Shown piece by piece: positions 29,812-37,974 of a DNA stretch of 64,000 bases. The translations under genes and the position numbers were made by a program. The notes beneath the pieces are model-generated. The model did not search any database and had not been told where the DNA came from. It was given only the letters and a program-made list of their open reading frames with translations. The stretch comes from an uncultured Eremococcus sp. (lineage in GTDB: Bacteria; Bacillota; Bacilli; Lactobacillales; Aerococcaceae): the NCBI GenBank assembly GCA_943914835.1, contig CALUDO010000002.1, positions 1-64,000 on the forward strand, in the 5' to 3' direction. Numbering within the stretch: position 1 is the stretch's first letter; every line of letters begins with the position of its first letter.

Positions 29812-30567
29812 CTATAACACCCCTGACGTTAATTCGGCAATTTCTTGCGTAATCTTCTCTTGTCTAATTCGGTTGTATTGGTTCTGCAGGGCCTTCTTCA
29901 TTTCATCGGCATTGTCAGTGGCCTTCTCCATAGCAATCCGACGCGTTGTATATTCCGCTACCTTGGCCTGATAGAATAAATCATACAATTGAATCAGTAG
30001 GTAGGATTGTCGATATTGGTCATTGGCTAAGGCATAGGAAGGTTCATAGACAATAAAATCACTGTGAACCAATTGTTTATCCAGGCTCTGGATTTTGAAA
30101 GAGACACCTTCATTCTCCACAATGGGTCTTGCTAATTGAATGGCATAGTCATCAAAATAAGTCACCACTTGATTGTAAAGCCATTGAACACTGAGATTCT
30201 CACTAGATTGATAATCGTTCACCACTGTGAACTCAGAGCCATGCTTGATCTTCTCAAAGCGTTGACTTCCAATCCACATAATGTGTTGGAGGTCTTGGCT
30301 TCGTAAGAACTTCAAAAGTCCCTGCGTGTAGGCTGTCGCCAAACCTAGGTCTGGTAATAGGCACACGGTCAAGGTCGGTTTATCATCCCCTTGATAGGAT
30401 TCACTTGGGATTTCGCCATAGGCTTGGGTAAAAGCTTGAACCGATTCGCTGAGCCGTTTATATTTTTGTAATTTACTCAAAGAAACAAGTTTCATAGCGG
30501 TGGTAATCTTTGAAGCTGTTTCAACCGTTCCCATCCGCTGTTCAACCTTGGCTAGATTACCTACCAT
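29812..30567 (-). CDS. atpG: F-type ATP synthase gamma subunit, short and divergent
   Basis: 251 residues, against about 285-290 in most bacteria. The N-terminal helix (KVEQRMGTVETASKITTAMKLVS) and C-terminal helix (KATDNADEMKKALQNQYNRIRQEKITQEIAEL) that form the rotating coiled coil are clear. The central Rossmann-like part is reduced: the normally conserved SDRGLCGGYN block reads LPDLGLATAYTQ. Both frame ends and the neighbours are intact, and the start overlaps the atpA stop by 11 bases with AGGTGA upstream. So this looks like natural divergence, not a frameshift. Confidence 0.9.
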   Translation of the reverse strand: MVGNLAKVEQRMGTVETASKITTAMKLVSLSKLQKYKRLSESVQAFTQAYGEIPSESYQGDDKPTLTVCLLPDLGLATAYTQGLLKFLRSQDLQHIMWIGSQRFEKIKHGSEFTVVNDYQSSENLSVQWLYNQVVTYFDDYAIQLARPIVENEGVSFKIQSLDKQLVHSDFIVYEPSYALANDQYRQSYLLIQLYDLFYQAKVAEYTTRRIAMEKATDNADEMKKALQNQYNRIRQEKITQEIAELTSGVL

Positions 30568-32080
30568 AAGTATTCACCTGGTATTCTTCAAGTAACTTAT
30601 CGAAGGTTGCTTTCAACTTATCAATTAGGTCATCATCTAATTCATAGTTCTCATTAATCGCATCCAATAATTCAGGATATTGGTTGTCGAATTGTTCATG
30701 CATAAAGCGTTCAAATGGTCGAACATCTTTGACTTCCAACTGGTCGATGAACTTATACCGGTTCATGAAAAGTGATAAGACCACTTTATCATGGCTTAAA
30801 TGGGCTGTCGCTCCCTGCTTCAAGAGTTCCTGTAGTCGCGCCCCATGGTCGATAATCCGTTGCGTTTCTTCGTCAACATCTGAAGAGTACTGAGCAAAAG
30901 ATAACAGCTCATAATAGGTTGCCAAGTCTAGTTTCAAGGAAGATGACACATGTTTCATCGCTGGGGTTTGGGCTGCAGACCCTACCCGGGAAACAGAAAG
31001 CCCTGAGTCCACCGCTGGGCGACGACCAGAGTTAAAGGCTTCCGTATTTAGGAAAAGTTGGCCGTCAGTAATTGAAATAACATTGGTCGTAATATATGAA
31101 GAAATATCTCCCAATTGAGTTTCAATAATTGGTAGTGCAGTCATTGACCCCCCACCGTAACGTTCGTTTAATTGTGCTGATCGTTCTAACAAGCGAGAGT
31201 GTAGGTAGAAGACATCCCCAGGATAGGCTTCCCGTCCGGAAGGCCGCTTCAATAGCAAGGAAATTGTCCGATAGGCTACCGCATGCTTAGAGAGATCATC
31301 ATAAATAACTAGGACATCTTCTCCTTGATCCATCCAGTATTCTGCAATTGCGCAACCAGTATAAGGTGCTATGTACTGTAAAGCCGCTGAATCATCAGCA
31401 GAGGAGTTAACGACAACGGTATAATCCATGGCATCATTTCGCTTCAAGGTTTCTACCACTTGGGCTACCGTAGATGCCTTTTGTCCGATCGCTACATAGA
31501 CACACTTCACGTTCTGACCTTTTTGATTCAGAATGGTATTCAGAGCAATTGAGGTCTTCCCAGTTTGACGGTCTCCGATAATCAGCTCCCGTTGGCCCTT
31601 ACCAATTGGAATCATAGAGTCAATAATCTTGATTCCTGTAAATAGGGGTTGGTCTACCGACCGACGCATCATTACTGTCGGTGCCCGGCGTTCACTTGGA
31701 TACTGGTCAGCTGCTTCAATCTCGCCCATTTCATCAATTGGACTGCCTAAAGCATCAACGACCCGACCTGCTAATTGATCTCCCACATCCGTTTGGACAA
31801 TATGGTTGGTCCGATAGACTGGGTCGTCCTCTTTAATGTTTACATCAGAACCAAGCACGATAACACCAACTTGGTTCTCTTCTAAGTTCAAAGCCATGCC
31901 AAGGGTGTCATCAGCGAAGCGGACCAATTCACCCGATAAGACATCCCTTAAACCACGGACAAAGACAATCCCATCCCCAACTGAGAAGACAGTCCCTGTT
32001 TCTAGGTCATTAAATTCCCAGTCTACGTGTTGGATGCGGTCTTTGAGTCTTTGAATGATTTGTTCTGTTTTTTGTTCCAC
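30557..32080 (-). CDS. atpA: F-type ATP synthase alpha subunit
   Basis: 507 residues. I use the GTG at 32080, spaced correctly from GAGGTG, rather than the GTG at 32086 that touches it. Walker A is GDRQTGKTS near 170, Walker B-like VLVIYDDLSKHAVAYR, and the arginine finger region is SGLSVSRVGSAAQ. The block before Walker B is unusual: SADDSAALQYIAPYTG replaces the common SEPAPLQYLAPYAG. It forms the non-catalytic nucleotide sites of F1. The start follows the atpH stop within the same few bases, implying coupled translation. Confidence 0.96.
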   Translation of the reverse strand: MEQKTEQIIQRLKDRIQHVDWEFNDLETGTVFSVGDGIVFVRGLRDVLSGELVRFADDTLGMALNLEENQVGVIVLGSDVNIKEDDPVYRTNHIVQTDVGDQLAGRVVDALGSPIDEMGEIEAADQYPSERRAPTVMMRRSVDQPLFTGIKIIDSMIPIGKGQRELIIGDRQTGKTSIALNTILNQKGQNVKCVYVAIGQKASTVAQVVETLKRNDAMDYTVVVNSSADDSAALQYIAPYTGCAIAEYWMDQGEDVLVIYDDLSKHAVAYRTISLLLKRPSGREAYPGDVFYLHSRLLERSAQLNERYGGGSMTALPIIETQLGDISSYITTNVISITDGQLFLNTEAFNSGRRPAVDSGLSVSRVGSAAQTPAMKHVSSSLKLDLATYYELLSFAQYSSDVDEETQRIIDHGARLQELLKQGATAHLSHDKVVLSLFMNRYKFIDQLEVKDVRPFERFMHEQFDNQYPELLDAINENYELDDDLIDKLKATFDKLLEEYQVNTYGR

Positions 32081-32082
32081 CC

Positions 32083-32592
32083 TCACACCTCTTTAATAAT
32101 TTGATTTATACGACTACGATAACTAGTATCGATAACTGAATCATTGATCTTCAAACGGATACCATCAATGAGATAATCGTCTACATGATATTGGTAGACC
32201 TTAGGTCCAGACCAGAAAGCCTTGATTTCTTCTTGCAAGGCTTGCTTGGCTGAGAATGATAGGTCTCGAGCCGTGGTAATCCGAATATCCGCTAGCAACC
32301 TTTCATTGACTAACATTTGTTTGAAGTCTTCGGTAATGGCACCCAAACGAGATACCATTCCATCTTGAATCACTACTTCTAAAAAGTTCAAGAGAATTCC
32401 ATCCACTGAGTCTGATAACCCTTGGCGGACAATAGCAAACTCCTTAGGATTATGAACCAGAAAGGATTGATAGTCTTTAAGTTGATCCATAAGTTCAGTC
32501 AATTGAACTAATTGACCGTATGCCTTAACCTTGGCTTCATCATCTTTAAGCACCTGCATTAAAGCTTCAGCAAGTAGTTTAGTTTTTCTCAT
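32083..32592 (-). CDS. atpH: F-type ATP synthase delta subunit
   Basis: 169 residues, in the usual range. It has the all-helical N-terminal domain and the C-terminal KINDSVIDTSYRSRINQI end, a variant of the common GGxxxxxGDxxxDxSxxxxL motif; the first glycines are replaced. It joins the peripheral stalk to the top of F1. It overlaps atpF by 14 bases and ends against the atpA start. Identity rests as much on position as on sequence, since delta is poorly conserved. Confidence 0.88.
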   Translation of the reverse strand: MRKTKLLAEALMQVLKDDEAKVKAYGQLVQLTELMDQLKDYQSFLVHNPKEFAIVRQGLSDSVDGILLNFLEVVIQDGMVSRLGAITEDFKQMLVNERLLADIRITTARDLSFSAKQALQEEIKAFWSGPKVYQYHVDDYLIDGIRLKINDSVIDTSYRSRINQIIKEV

Positions 32593-33091
32593 GAATTCGG
32601 CTCATTTCTAGCTTCAAGGCATTCAACATGGTTTGTTCATTCAATTCATAATTATCAAGCACACGTTCCGTCAAAGTAAGGGCTAAGCCAACAGCGTACT
32701 GTTCAACATCTTTCATCATTTCTGCCTTGTCGCGTTCAATTTGACGTTGGGCTTGTTCAGCTAGACGTTTGTTGTCCGCTTCTGTTTGGGCTAGGAGGTC
32801 TTGACGCTCTTTCTCCATAGATTTCTCCATGGACCGTTGCATCTGATCCATCGAAGCCATCATCTTTTGACGTTGGTCGTCAAGGTCACGTTCTTGCTTG
32901 CGTGCCTTCTCCTCAACCTGAGCCGCTAGGGTCTCAGCTTCATTTAACTTCTCTTCCTTCTTATTCAGGTAGTTCATTACCCAGGAATGGATGTACTTCT
33001 TATATACCAGAAAGAGAATCCCAGTGGCACAGAGTTGAGCTAACATCGTCATCAAATTAGGTATTAGCTTTTCTGCAATATTAATATCCAC
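32579..33091 (-). CDS. atpF: F-type ATP synthase b subunit
   Basis: 170 residues. One N-terminal membrane helix (about 8-30) is followed by a long charged helix with E, K, Q and M (about 40-150) for the peripheral stalk. The membrane helix has an LCATGILFLVYKKYIHSWV pattern. Methionine-rich QKMMASMDQMQRSMEKSM around 75-92 is unusual. The gene sits between atpE and atpH as in the standard operon. Confidence 0.93.
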   Translation of the reverse strand: MDINIAEKLIPNLMTMLAQLCATGILFLVYKKYIHSWVMNYLNKKEEKLNEAETLAAQVEEKARKQERDLDDQRQKMMASMDQMQRSMEKSMEKERQDLLAQTEADNKRLAEQAQRQIERDKAEMMKDVEQYAVGLALTLTERVLDNYELNEQTMLNALKLEMSRIHEKN

Positions 33092-33107
33092 TTATATCAA
33101 CTCTTTC

Positions 33108-33350
33108 TTATCCGCCGTAAACAAATAGTAGAATGAATGAAATCAAAAGACCATAAATCGCACAAGTTTCGGCAATACCAGCCCCAAGAATTAACATCGA
33201 ACGAATTTCATTACTTGCTTCTGGGTTTTTACCTACCGCTTCAACCGCTTTGGCTGCAGCAAGCCCTTGTCCAATAGAAGAGAAAATACCGGTCATAACG
33301 GCTAATGCGGCTGCGATGGCTACTAAACCTTGTCCTACTGAAATATCCAT
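33108..33350 (-). CDS. atpE: F-type ATP synthase c subunit with Na+-binding signature
   Basis: 80 residues, two membrane helices joined by the KNPEA loop. Helix 1 holds SIGQGLAAAKA with Gln28. Helix 2 holds GIAETCAIYGL with Glu61, Thr62 and Tyr66. In the Na+-driven Ilyobacter/Propionigenium c subunits the Na+ ligands are Gln32, Glu65 and Ser66, with Tyr70; the spacing Gln-to-Glu of 33 is identical here, and Ser is replaced by Thr, which also offers a hydroxyl. H+-type Lactobacillales c subunits lack the Gln and the hydroxyl next to Glu. I infer a Na+-translocating rotor, with the reservation that some such sites can take H+. Confidence 0.95.
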   Translation of the reverse strand: MDISVGQGLVAIAAALAVMTGIFSSIGQGLAAAKAVEAVGKNPEASNEIRSMLILGAGIAETCAIYGLLISFILLFVYGG

Positions 33351-33404
33351 AATTTAAATGTCTCCTTTTTTAAATAAATTCTATTTAACAAACAATAAAG
33401 TAAC

Positions 33405-34079
33405 TTAATCATGCTCTACAGCAATCAAAACAGTGGTCAACGAAATAAATATAAACGATTGCAAGAAGCCTGCAAATAAATCGAAATAGGCGTGCAAGAC
33501 AGGTGCCAGCACTGCCCCTAGGAAGTTAAATTCCCCAACAAACGGTAGAAAACTAGACACCCAGGCCGTAAAGGTATAAAAAAGACCCATAATAATCGAC
33601 CCAGATAAAATGTTCCCAAACAAACGCATTGACAAAGAAATCACCGGAGCGACTTCTGAGAAGATATTCGGAATCACAAAGAATGAGAAAGGTTCAAAGA
33701 ATGACTTGAAAAAGCCTTTCACTCCTAGAGTCCGAATCTTCATAGCCTCTACCATAATCCAGGTAATCAAAGCTAAGGTCAATGTCACACTTAGATTCCC
33801 TGTAGGGTTCGGTATGGCCAACAAGCCTGCAAAGTTGGATAAGAGGATATAAATAAAAACTGCCCCTATATAGGCCGACATGGCTGGGGTGTAGGCAGGA
33901 CCCATATTATCCTTGACAAGCTGGTCAATGGTTTGAACATACGTTATAACGGTTACTATTAACTTGGAGGGTTCTTTATTTCCTTTCTCGATTTGTTTAA
34001 ATTGTCCGTGACACCACAGAAAAAATAAACACAAGCCTATTACAACGATAGCAATAGACACTTGTTCGATTTGAAACAT
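33405..34079 (-). CDS. atpB: F-type ATP synthase a subunit
   Basis: 224 residues with about five or six membrane helices. The essential stator arginine is in SLSMRLFGNILSGSII, near 150. PTGNLSVTLTLALITW and a C-terminal LDAYFD-like segment (HAYFDLFAGFLQSFIFISL) complete the channel region. It forms the ion half-channels beside the c ring. The NPTGNL and MRLFGN blocks look more clostridial than like the usual Lactobacillales form, in line with the c-ring signature. It is translated after atpI with a six-base gap. Confidence 0.95.
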   Translation of the reverse strand: MFQIEQVSIAIVVIGLCLFFLWCHGQFKQIEKGNKEPSKLIVTVITYVQTIDQLVKDNMGPAYTPAMSAYIGAVFIYILLSNFAGLLAIPNPTGNLSVTLTLALITWIMVEAMKIRTLGVKGFFKSFFEPFSFFVIPNIFSEVAPVISLSMRLFGNILSGSIIMGLFYTFTAWVSSFLPFVGEFNFLGAVLAPVLHAYFDLFAGFLQSFIFISLTTVLIAVEHD

Positions 34080-34085
34080 TCTATC

Positions 34086-34418
34086 CTACTCCTTCACCAA
34101 AGCACCGGTCGCAAACATCAGAATTCGATCAATGAAATATGCCAAAAAGACAGCATACGGATTGATGACTTCCGGATAAAAGAAGGCAATCGCCAAGGGA
34201 ATGGCAATAATCACCACCACCAAAAGTAAGTAGAAAACATAATGAGAAACTTTGAAACGTTTGAAATCAATCAAACGAACCAGTAGATTCTCCCGCATCC
34301 ACTTAACCAGGTACATGATCGCCCAACCTAAGAACCAGCCGCCCGCATAGGCACTATCTATAAAGATGAGTACTATGCCGATAACGACTTGCAGTCCCAA
34401 GATAATCTTACGAGTCAC
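34086..34418 (-). CDS. atpI: ATP synthase assembly protein I (AtpI-like)
   Basis: 110 residues with about four hydrophobic helices, small and basic at the loops, no known enzyme motif. Position ahead of atpB is the main evidence; AtpI proteins are poorly conserved and help c-ring assembly or ion supply in some species. AGGAGGGTGG precedes the start. It opens the operon behind a terminator-like leader. Confidence 0.75.
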   Translation of the reverse strand: MTRKIILGLQVVIGIVLIFIDSAYAGGWFLGWAIMYLVKWMRENLLVRLIDFKRFKVSHYVFYLLLVVVIIAIPLAIAFFYPEVINPYAVFLAYFIDRILMFATGALVKE

Positions 34419-34444
34419 CTATTTAACCACCCTCCTTAATGCAC

Positions 34445-34510
34445 AAAAAACACGCCACACCAAAGCAAGCCTTTCCCACCCCGAAAAGACAAAACCTCAA
34501 GTGAAACGTG
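34445..34510 (-). terminator. Terminator-like hairpin in the leader of the atp operon
   Basis: Minus strand CACGTTTCAC (34510-34501) pairs with GTGTGGCGTG (34460-34451) around a three-base mismatch, with an inner CTTTTC/GAAAGG stem. Six Ts follow (34450-34445). It stands upstream of atpI, so it could act as an attenuator. The remaining 34511-34793 has no gene; see the repeat at 34662. Confidence 0.45.
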
Positions 34511-34661
34511 CTTGACCGATTTATTATTCTTAGCTAGCCAACCTCAAATTCCATCCTAGCCAGTATACTTAATATTACCAGATCAATGGAAACAAGGATG
34601 ACCTACTATAAAATGTGCTAACACCATTGTATCAGAATAAGAGGGGGTGTTTCAATGGGGA

Positions 34662-34685
34662 ATTGTTTCTATAATTCGAAACAAT
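34662..34685. repeat. 8-bp perfect inverted repeat, possible operator
   Basis: ATTGTTTC, eight bases, GAAACAAT, in the gap between the divergent atpI and manA genes. GTTTC also occurs a third time just upstream near 34649. Shape suits a dimeric repressor site; the protein is unknown. Confidence 0.35.
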
Positions 34686-34793
34686 ATTTTATAAATAGCC
34701 TAATCAAAATAGAAATTCTTATTAATAGTAAGGTTCCTTATTTATTGGTATGATACTTCTACAATATTCACATTAGAAGAAAGGACCACCACT

Positions 34794-35741
34794 ATGCAAG
34801 CTCTTTTTTTCCAACCCGTCTTCAAAGAGAAAATCTGGGGCGGAAGCCAACTACACAATCAATTCGGTTTAGACATTCCTAGTGACCATACAGGAGAGGC
34901 TTGGGTAATTTCAGCGCATCCCAATGGAGACAGCACTGTTACCAGTCCAGCTAACTTCCAAGGGATGACCCTCAGCCAAGTCTATCATGACTTCCCTGAT
35001 CTCTTTGGGCCAGATCATCCAGATACTTTCCCCCTCCTCATCAAAATTCTCGATGCTAAGGAGAACTTATCTGTTCAGGTTCATCCAGATGACACTTATG
35101 GTATGGAACATGCGGGAGAATTAGGAAAGACTGAGTGCTGGTATATCCTATCTGCCCAAGAAGGTGCCCAGATTGTCTACGGACATACAGCCCAAAGTCG
35201 GGAAGAATTCCAATCTCTAGTCGACCAAGGGGCCTGGGACCAATTACTATGCCACGTTCCTGTAAAGGCCGGTGACTTCTTCTCTGTTCCTGCGGGAACC
35301 ATCCATGCCATTGGAGCAGGCATTACCCTCCTAGAAACCCAACAAAACTCAGATACAACCTACCGAGTCTACGACTACGACCGTAAAGACGTCCAAGGAA
35401 AGACCCGTGACCTGCATATTCAAGAATCCCTAGACGTGGCTCGAATTCCCCACTACCAAGATCCAATGGATAAGGAGGAAATTCGCTATGGCCATAGTCT
35501 GGTGACCCGACTCTTAAGTAACGACCTCTTCACTGTCTACCATTGGCAAGTTGAGGAGGCCCTGAACCTAACCTTAGACCCCATCTATTACTTAGCAACC
35601 GTCATCAAAGGTGAAGGTCGTCTACACTTAGATGGTACCAACTATCCTCTAAATCTTGCCCAATCCTTTATCTTACCTTATGGTCATAAGACCATTGAAG
35701 TGTCGGGTGATTTAGAGTTGATTGTCTCTCACCCTAATTAG
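34794..35741 (+). CDS. manA: Mannose-6-phosphate isomerase, class I
   Basis: 315 residues, the short Firmicutes form. Zinc ligands sit in SVQVHPDD (Gln, His) and in the downstream GKTECWY glutamate and PAGTIHAIG histidine. The opening LFFQPVFKEKIWGGSQL is standard. It interconverts mannose-6-phosphate and fructose-6-phosphate in the cytoplasm. GAAGAAAGGACC precedes the ATG. It is monocistronic with a terminator and is divergent from the atp operon. Confidence 0.95.
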   Translation: MQALFFQPVFKEKIWGGSQLHNQFGLDIPSDHTGEAWVISAHPNGDSTVTSPANFQGMTLSQVYHDFPDLFGPDHPDTFPLLIKILDAKENLSVQVHPDDTYGMEHAGELGKTECWYILSAQEGAQIVYGHTAQSREEFQSLVDQGAWDQLLCHVPVKAGDFFSVPAGTIHAIGAGITLLETQQNSDTTYRVYDYDRKDVQGKTRDLHIQESLDVARIPHYQDPMDKEEIRYGHSLVTRLLSNDLFTVYHWQVEEALNLTLDPIYYLATVIKGEGRLHLDGTNYPLNLAQSFILPYGHKTIEVSGDLELIVSHPN

Positions 35742-35761
35742 TCTTTTCAAACATTCAAAAG

Positions 35762-35802
35762 AGCCAGTCCGATTCTAACTAGAACTTGGGCTGGCCTTTT
35801 TT
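35762..35802 (+). terminator. Terminator of manA
   Basis: GCCAG-TCC pairs with GGG-CTGGC across a loop of about 20 bases and runs into CTTTTTT. Confidence 0.75.
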
Positions 35803-35971
35803 ATTTAAGTCTCCCTCCTGCACGATCTTTCTGATATCCATGCTTTCCGATAATAAAAGATACGCCTCAATTAATCGATAGTTTATACTATCACCTAGGA
35901 AACAAGCCTTTACAATTCATTAAAGTTCGAATTTTTCGATATTTAATATACCAAATATTTATTTTTAATAT

Positions 35972-35986
35972 ATGAAAGCGTTTGTT
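35972..35986 (+). promoter_or_regulatory. cre-like site ahead of the RraA-GltS-dehydrogenase operon
   Basis: The 15-mer starting ATGAAAGCGTTT matches WTGNAANCGNWNNCW with one mismatch (position 14). The AT-rich surroundings suggest a promoter, but no convincing -35/-10 pair can be fixed. The 238-base stretch 35803-36040 holds nothing else I can support. Confidence 0.4.
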
Positions 35987-36040
35987 ACTATTAGAATAGG
36001 TATTGTGAATGCTTTAGCATAAATTTAGGAGGGATTATTT

Positions 36041-36742
36041 ATGAATCTTACAAACACTGGACTCAGAATCGTCAAGGACTTCAAACGACCTGACAAGGAC
36101 TTAATCGAAGCCTTCAGAGAATTACCGGTAGCTAATTTGGACGACCAAATGAACCGAATTTCTGCCATTGATGAACACATCAAGAACGTCAACTCATCTA
36201 AGTTATTAGGGACAGCCTTTACCGTCAAGGTACCTGCTGGAGATAACTTGATGTTTCATAAGGCAATGGACTTGGCCAAACCAGGTGACATTATCATGAT
36301 TGACGCTGGTGGAGACACCAAACGTGCTATCCTAGGTGAATTGATGGTGACTTACCTAAGAAGCCGTGGCATTGCAGGTATCGTTTGTGATGGATCTATT
36401 CGAGACTTTGAAGAATTATCTCAACTGACGGATTTCCCAGTCTACGCCAAGGGCGTAACCCCTGATGGTCCTTATAAAAACGGACCCGGTGAAATTAACA
36501 CACCTATTTCAGTCGGTGGTCAAACCGTCTATCCTGGTGACATCGTGGTCGGAGACCCTGACGGTGTTGTTATTATCAGACCCAATGAAGCTGAAGATTT
36601 GATTGAAAGAACTCGTAAACATAACGAGAAAGAACAATCAATCATCCAAACCATCAATGAAAAAGGAACTTTTGACCGCCCTTGGGTTGACGAGACCTTA
36701 GACCGCTTAAAGGTAACTTATTTTGATTACATGGAATACTAA
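36041..36742 (+). CDS. RraA / HMG-CHA aldolase family protein
   Basis: 233 residues. The family core shows as DAGGDTKRAILGELM, GIAGIVCDGSIRD and the metal-binding aspartate of that block, then GDIVVGDPDGVVII. E. coli RraA regulates RNase E by binding, but longer members with these residues are metal-dependent aldolases. Those cleave 4-hydroxy-4-methyl-2-oxoglutarate-like acids to pyruvate. The operon partners (a dicarboxylate-type symporter and a 2-hydroxyacid dehydrogenase) favour an enzymatic role. AGGAGGG precedes the ATG. Extra residues at the N-terminus (about 1-25) and C-terminus (about 200-233) fit the aldolase group. Confidence 0.82.
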   Translation: MNLTNTGLRIVKDFKRPDKDLIEAFRELPVANLDDQMNRISAIDEHIKNVNSSKLLGTAFTVKVPAGDNLMFHKAMDLAKPGDIIMIDAGGDTKRAILGELMVTYLRSRGIAGIVCDGSIRDFEELSQLTDFPVYAKGVTPDGPYKNGPGEINTPISVGGQTVYPGDIVVGDPDGVVIIRPNEAEDLIERTRKHNEKEQSIIQTINEKGTFDRPWVDETLDRLKVTYFDYMEY

Positions 36743-36771
36743 ATAAAATTCATTAAATAGGAGAATTTGAT

Positions 36772-37971
36772 ATGCACTTAGATTTAGACTTAGCTCAAAC
36801 CCTAGGATTGGCAGCAACCGTTTCCTTCCTAGGTTCCTTCATTAAGAGTAAGATTACTTTCTTACAGACTTACTTCATTCCAGCTCCTGTAATCGGAGGA
36901 TTACTTTACGCTTTGATTATGCTAGTAGGTCACTCGACCAATGCTTTCACGATTACTTTAGATCAAACGCTAACACCTATTCTCTTGATTATCTTCTTTA
37001 CATCAACTGGGTTTGAATTCAGTATTAAACAATTGAAACAATTCGGTAGTGTTGGATTTAAATTAGCCGTGATTGCGACCTTCATGACCATTATCCAAAA
37101 TGCCATCATGCCCTTAGTGGCTCCTCTAGTGGGTCTGCGTCCCTTGATGGGCTTGACAGTGGGATCTATGTCCATGATTGGAGGCCCTGGAGCCGCCGCA
37201 GCCTTCGGCCCTTCTATCGAAGCCTTAGGCGTTGAAAATGCCGGTCTATCAGCCATTGCAGCGGCAACAGCCGGTTTAGTGGTCGGAAGTTTAGTCGGCG
37301 GTCCGGTCGTTAAATACTTGATGAAACGTTACAATTTAGATGGGTCCCAAAGTCAAAATATTGACCATCTTACTGTGGCCCAAGAAGAAGTACCTGTCGC
37401 AGGCGGCGATCTCTTAACCCCAGTTCTACAACTCCTATTCGCCATGGGCGTGGGAACAATTGTGGTCTGGATACTAGATTCCATTACTGGTTTTGGTTGG
37501 CCTGCCTATGTCGGTGGACTCTTCTTCGCTGTCATCATGCGGAATGTGACCGAACCCTTCGGTGTGACCTATGATACTAAGGCCTTGAAGAAACTAGGTA
37601 GTATTGCCCTAAACATCTTCTTAGCCTTAACTATTATGGACCTTGAGATCTGGAAGCTTTTAGACTTAGCCTTACCTATCTTTGGTCTCATTGTTATCCA
37701 AGTGATCCTCCTAGCAGCCCTATCTATCTTTGTCTTCTTCAAGTGGCTTGGTAAAGATTACGATGCGGCGGTTATGGTCGCTGGTATTGTCGGATCTAAC
37801 ATTGGTTCAACACCAAATGCGGTGGCCAACATGGAAGCTGTGGTTGAAGAGAATGGTCCTTCACCCATTTCAATGTTAGTTCTACCGATTGTTCTATCCG
37901 TTGTTATTAGCTTAATTAACTCAATTATTATTACACTATTTATTAATTTCTTCTCTAGTATGGGGTGGTAA
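36772..37971 (+). CDS. Sodium/glutamate symporter family transporter (GltS-like)
   Basis: 399 residues and about ten to twelve membrane helices. It has the pseudo-symmetric GGPGAAAAFGPSIEALG and GSNIGSTPNAVANMEAV motifs that mark the re-entrant loops of GltS. E. coli GltS imports glutamate with Na+. Here the gene lies between an HMG-type aldolase gene (29 bases before) and a hydroxyacid dehydrogenase gene (three bases after). The cargo may therefore be another C5-C6 dicarboxylate rather than glutamate. That is inference from context. Confidence 0.85.
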   Translation: MHLDLDLAQTLGLAATVSFLGSFIKSKITFLQTYFIPAPVIGGLLYALIMLVGHSTNAFTITLDQTLTPILLIIFFTSTGFEFSIKQLKQFGSVGFKLAVIATFMTIIQNAIMPLVAPLVGLRPLMGLTVGSMSMIGGPGAAAAFGPSIEALGVENAGLSAIAAATAGLVVGSLVGGPVVKYLMKRYNLDGSQSQNIDHLTVAQEEVPVAGGDLLTPVLQLLFAMGVGTIVVWILDSITGFGWPAYVGGLFFAVIMRNVTEPFGVTYDTKALKKLGSIALNIFLALTIMDLEIWKLLDLALPIFGLIVIQVILLAALSIFVFFKWLGKDYDAAVMVAGIVGSNIGSTPNAVANMEAVVEENGPSPISMLVLPIVLSVVISLINSIIITLFINFFSSMGW

Positions 37972-37974
37972 AAT

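Noticed and set aside
29812..30567. Frameshift or truncation in atpG
   Set aside because: Both terminal helices are present, the start and stop fit the neighbours, and there is no broken remnant in another frame.
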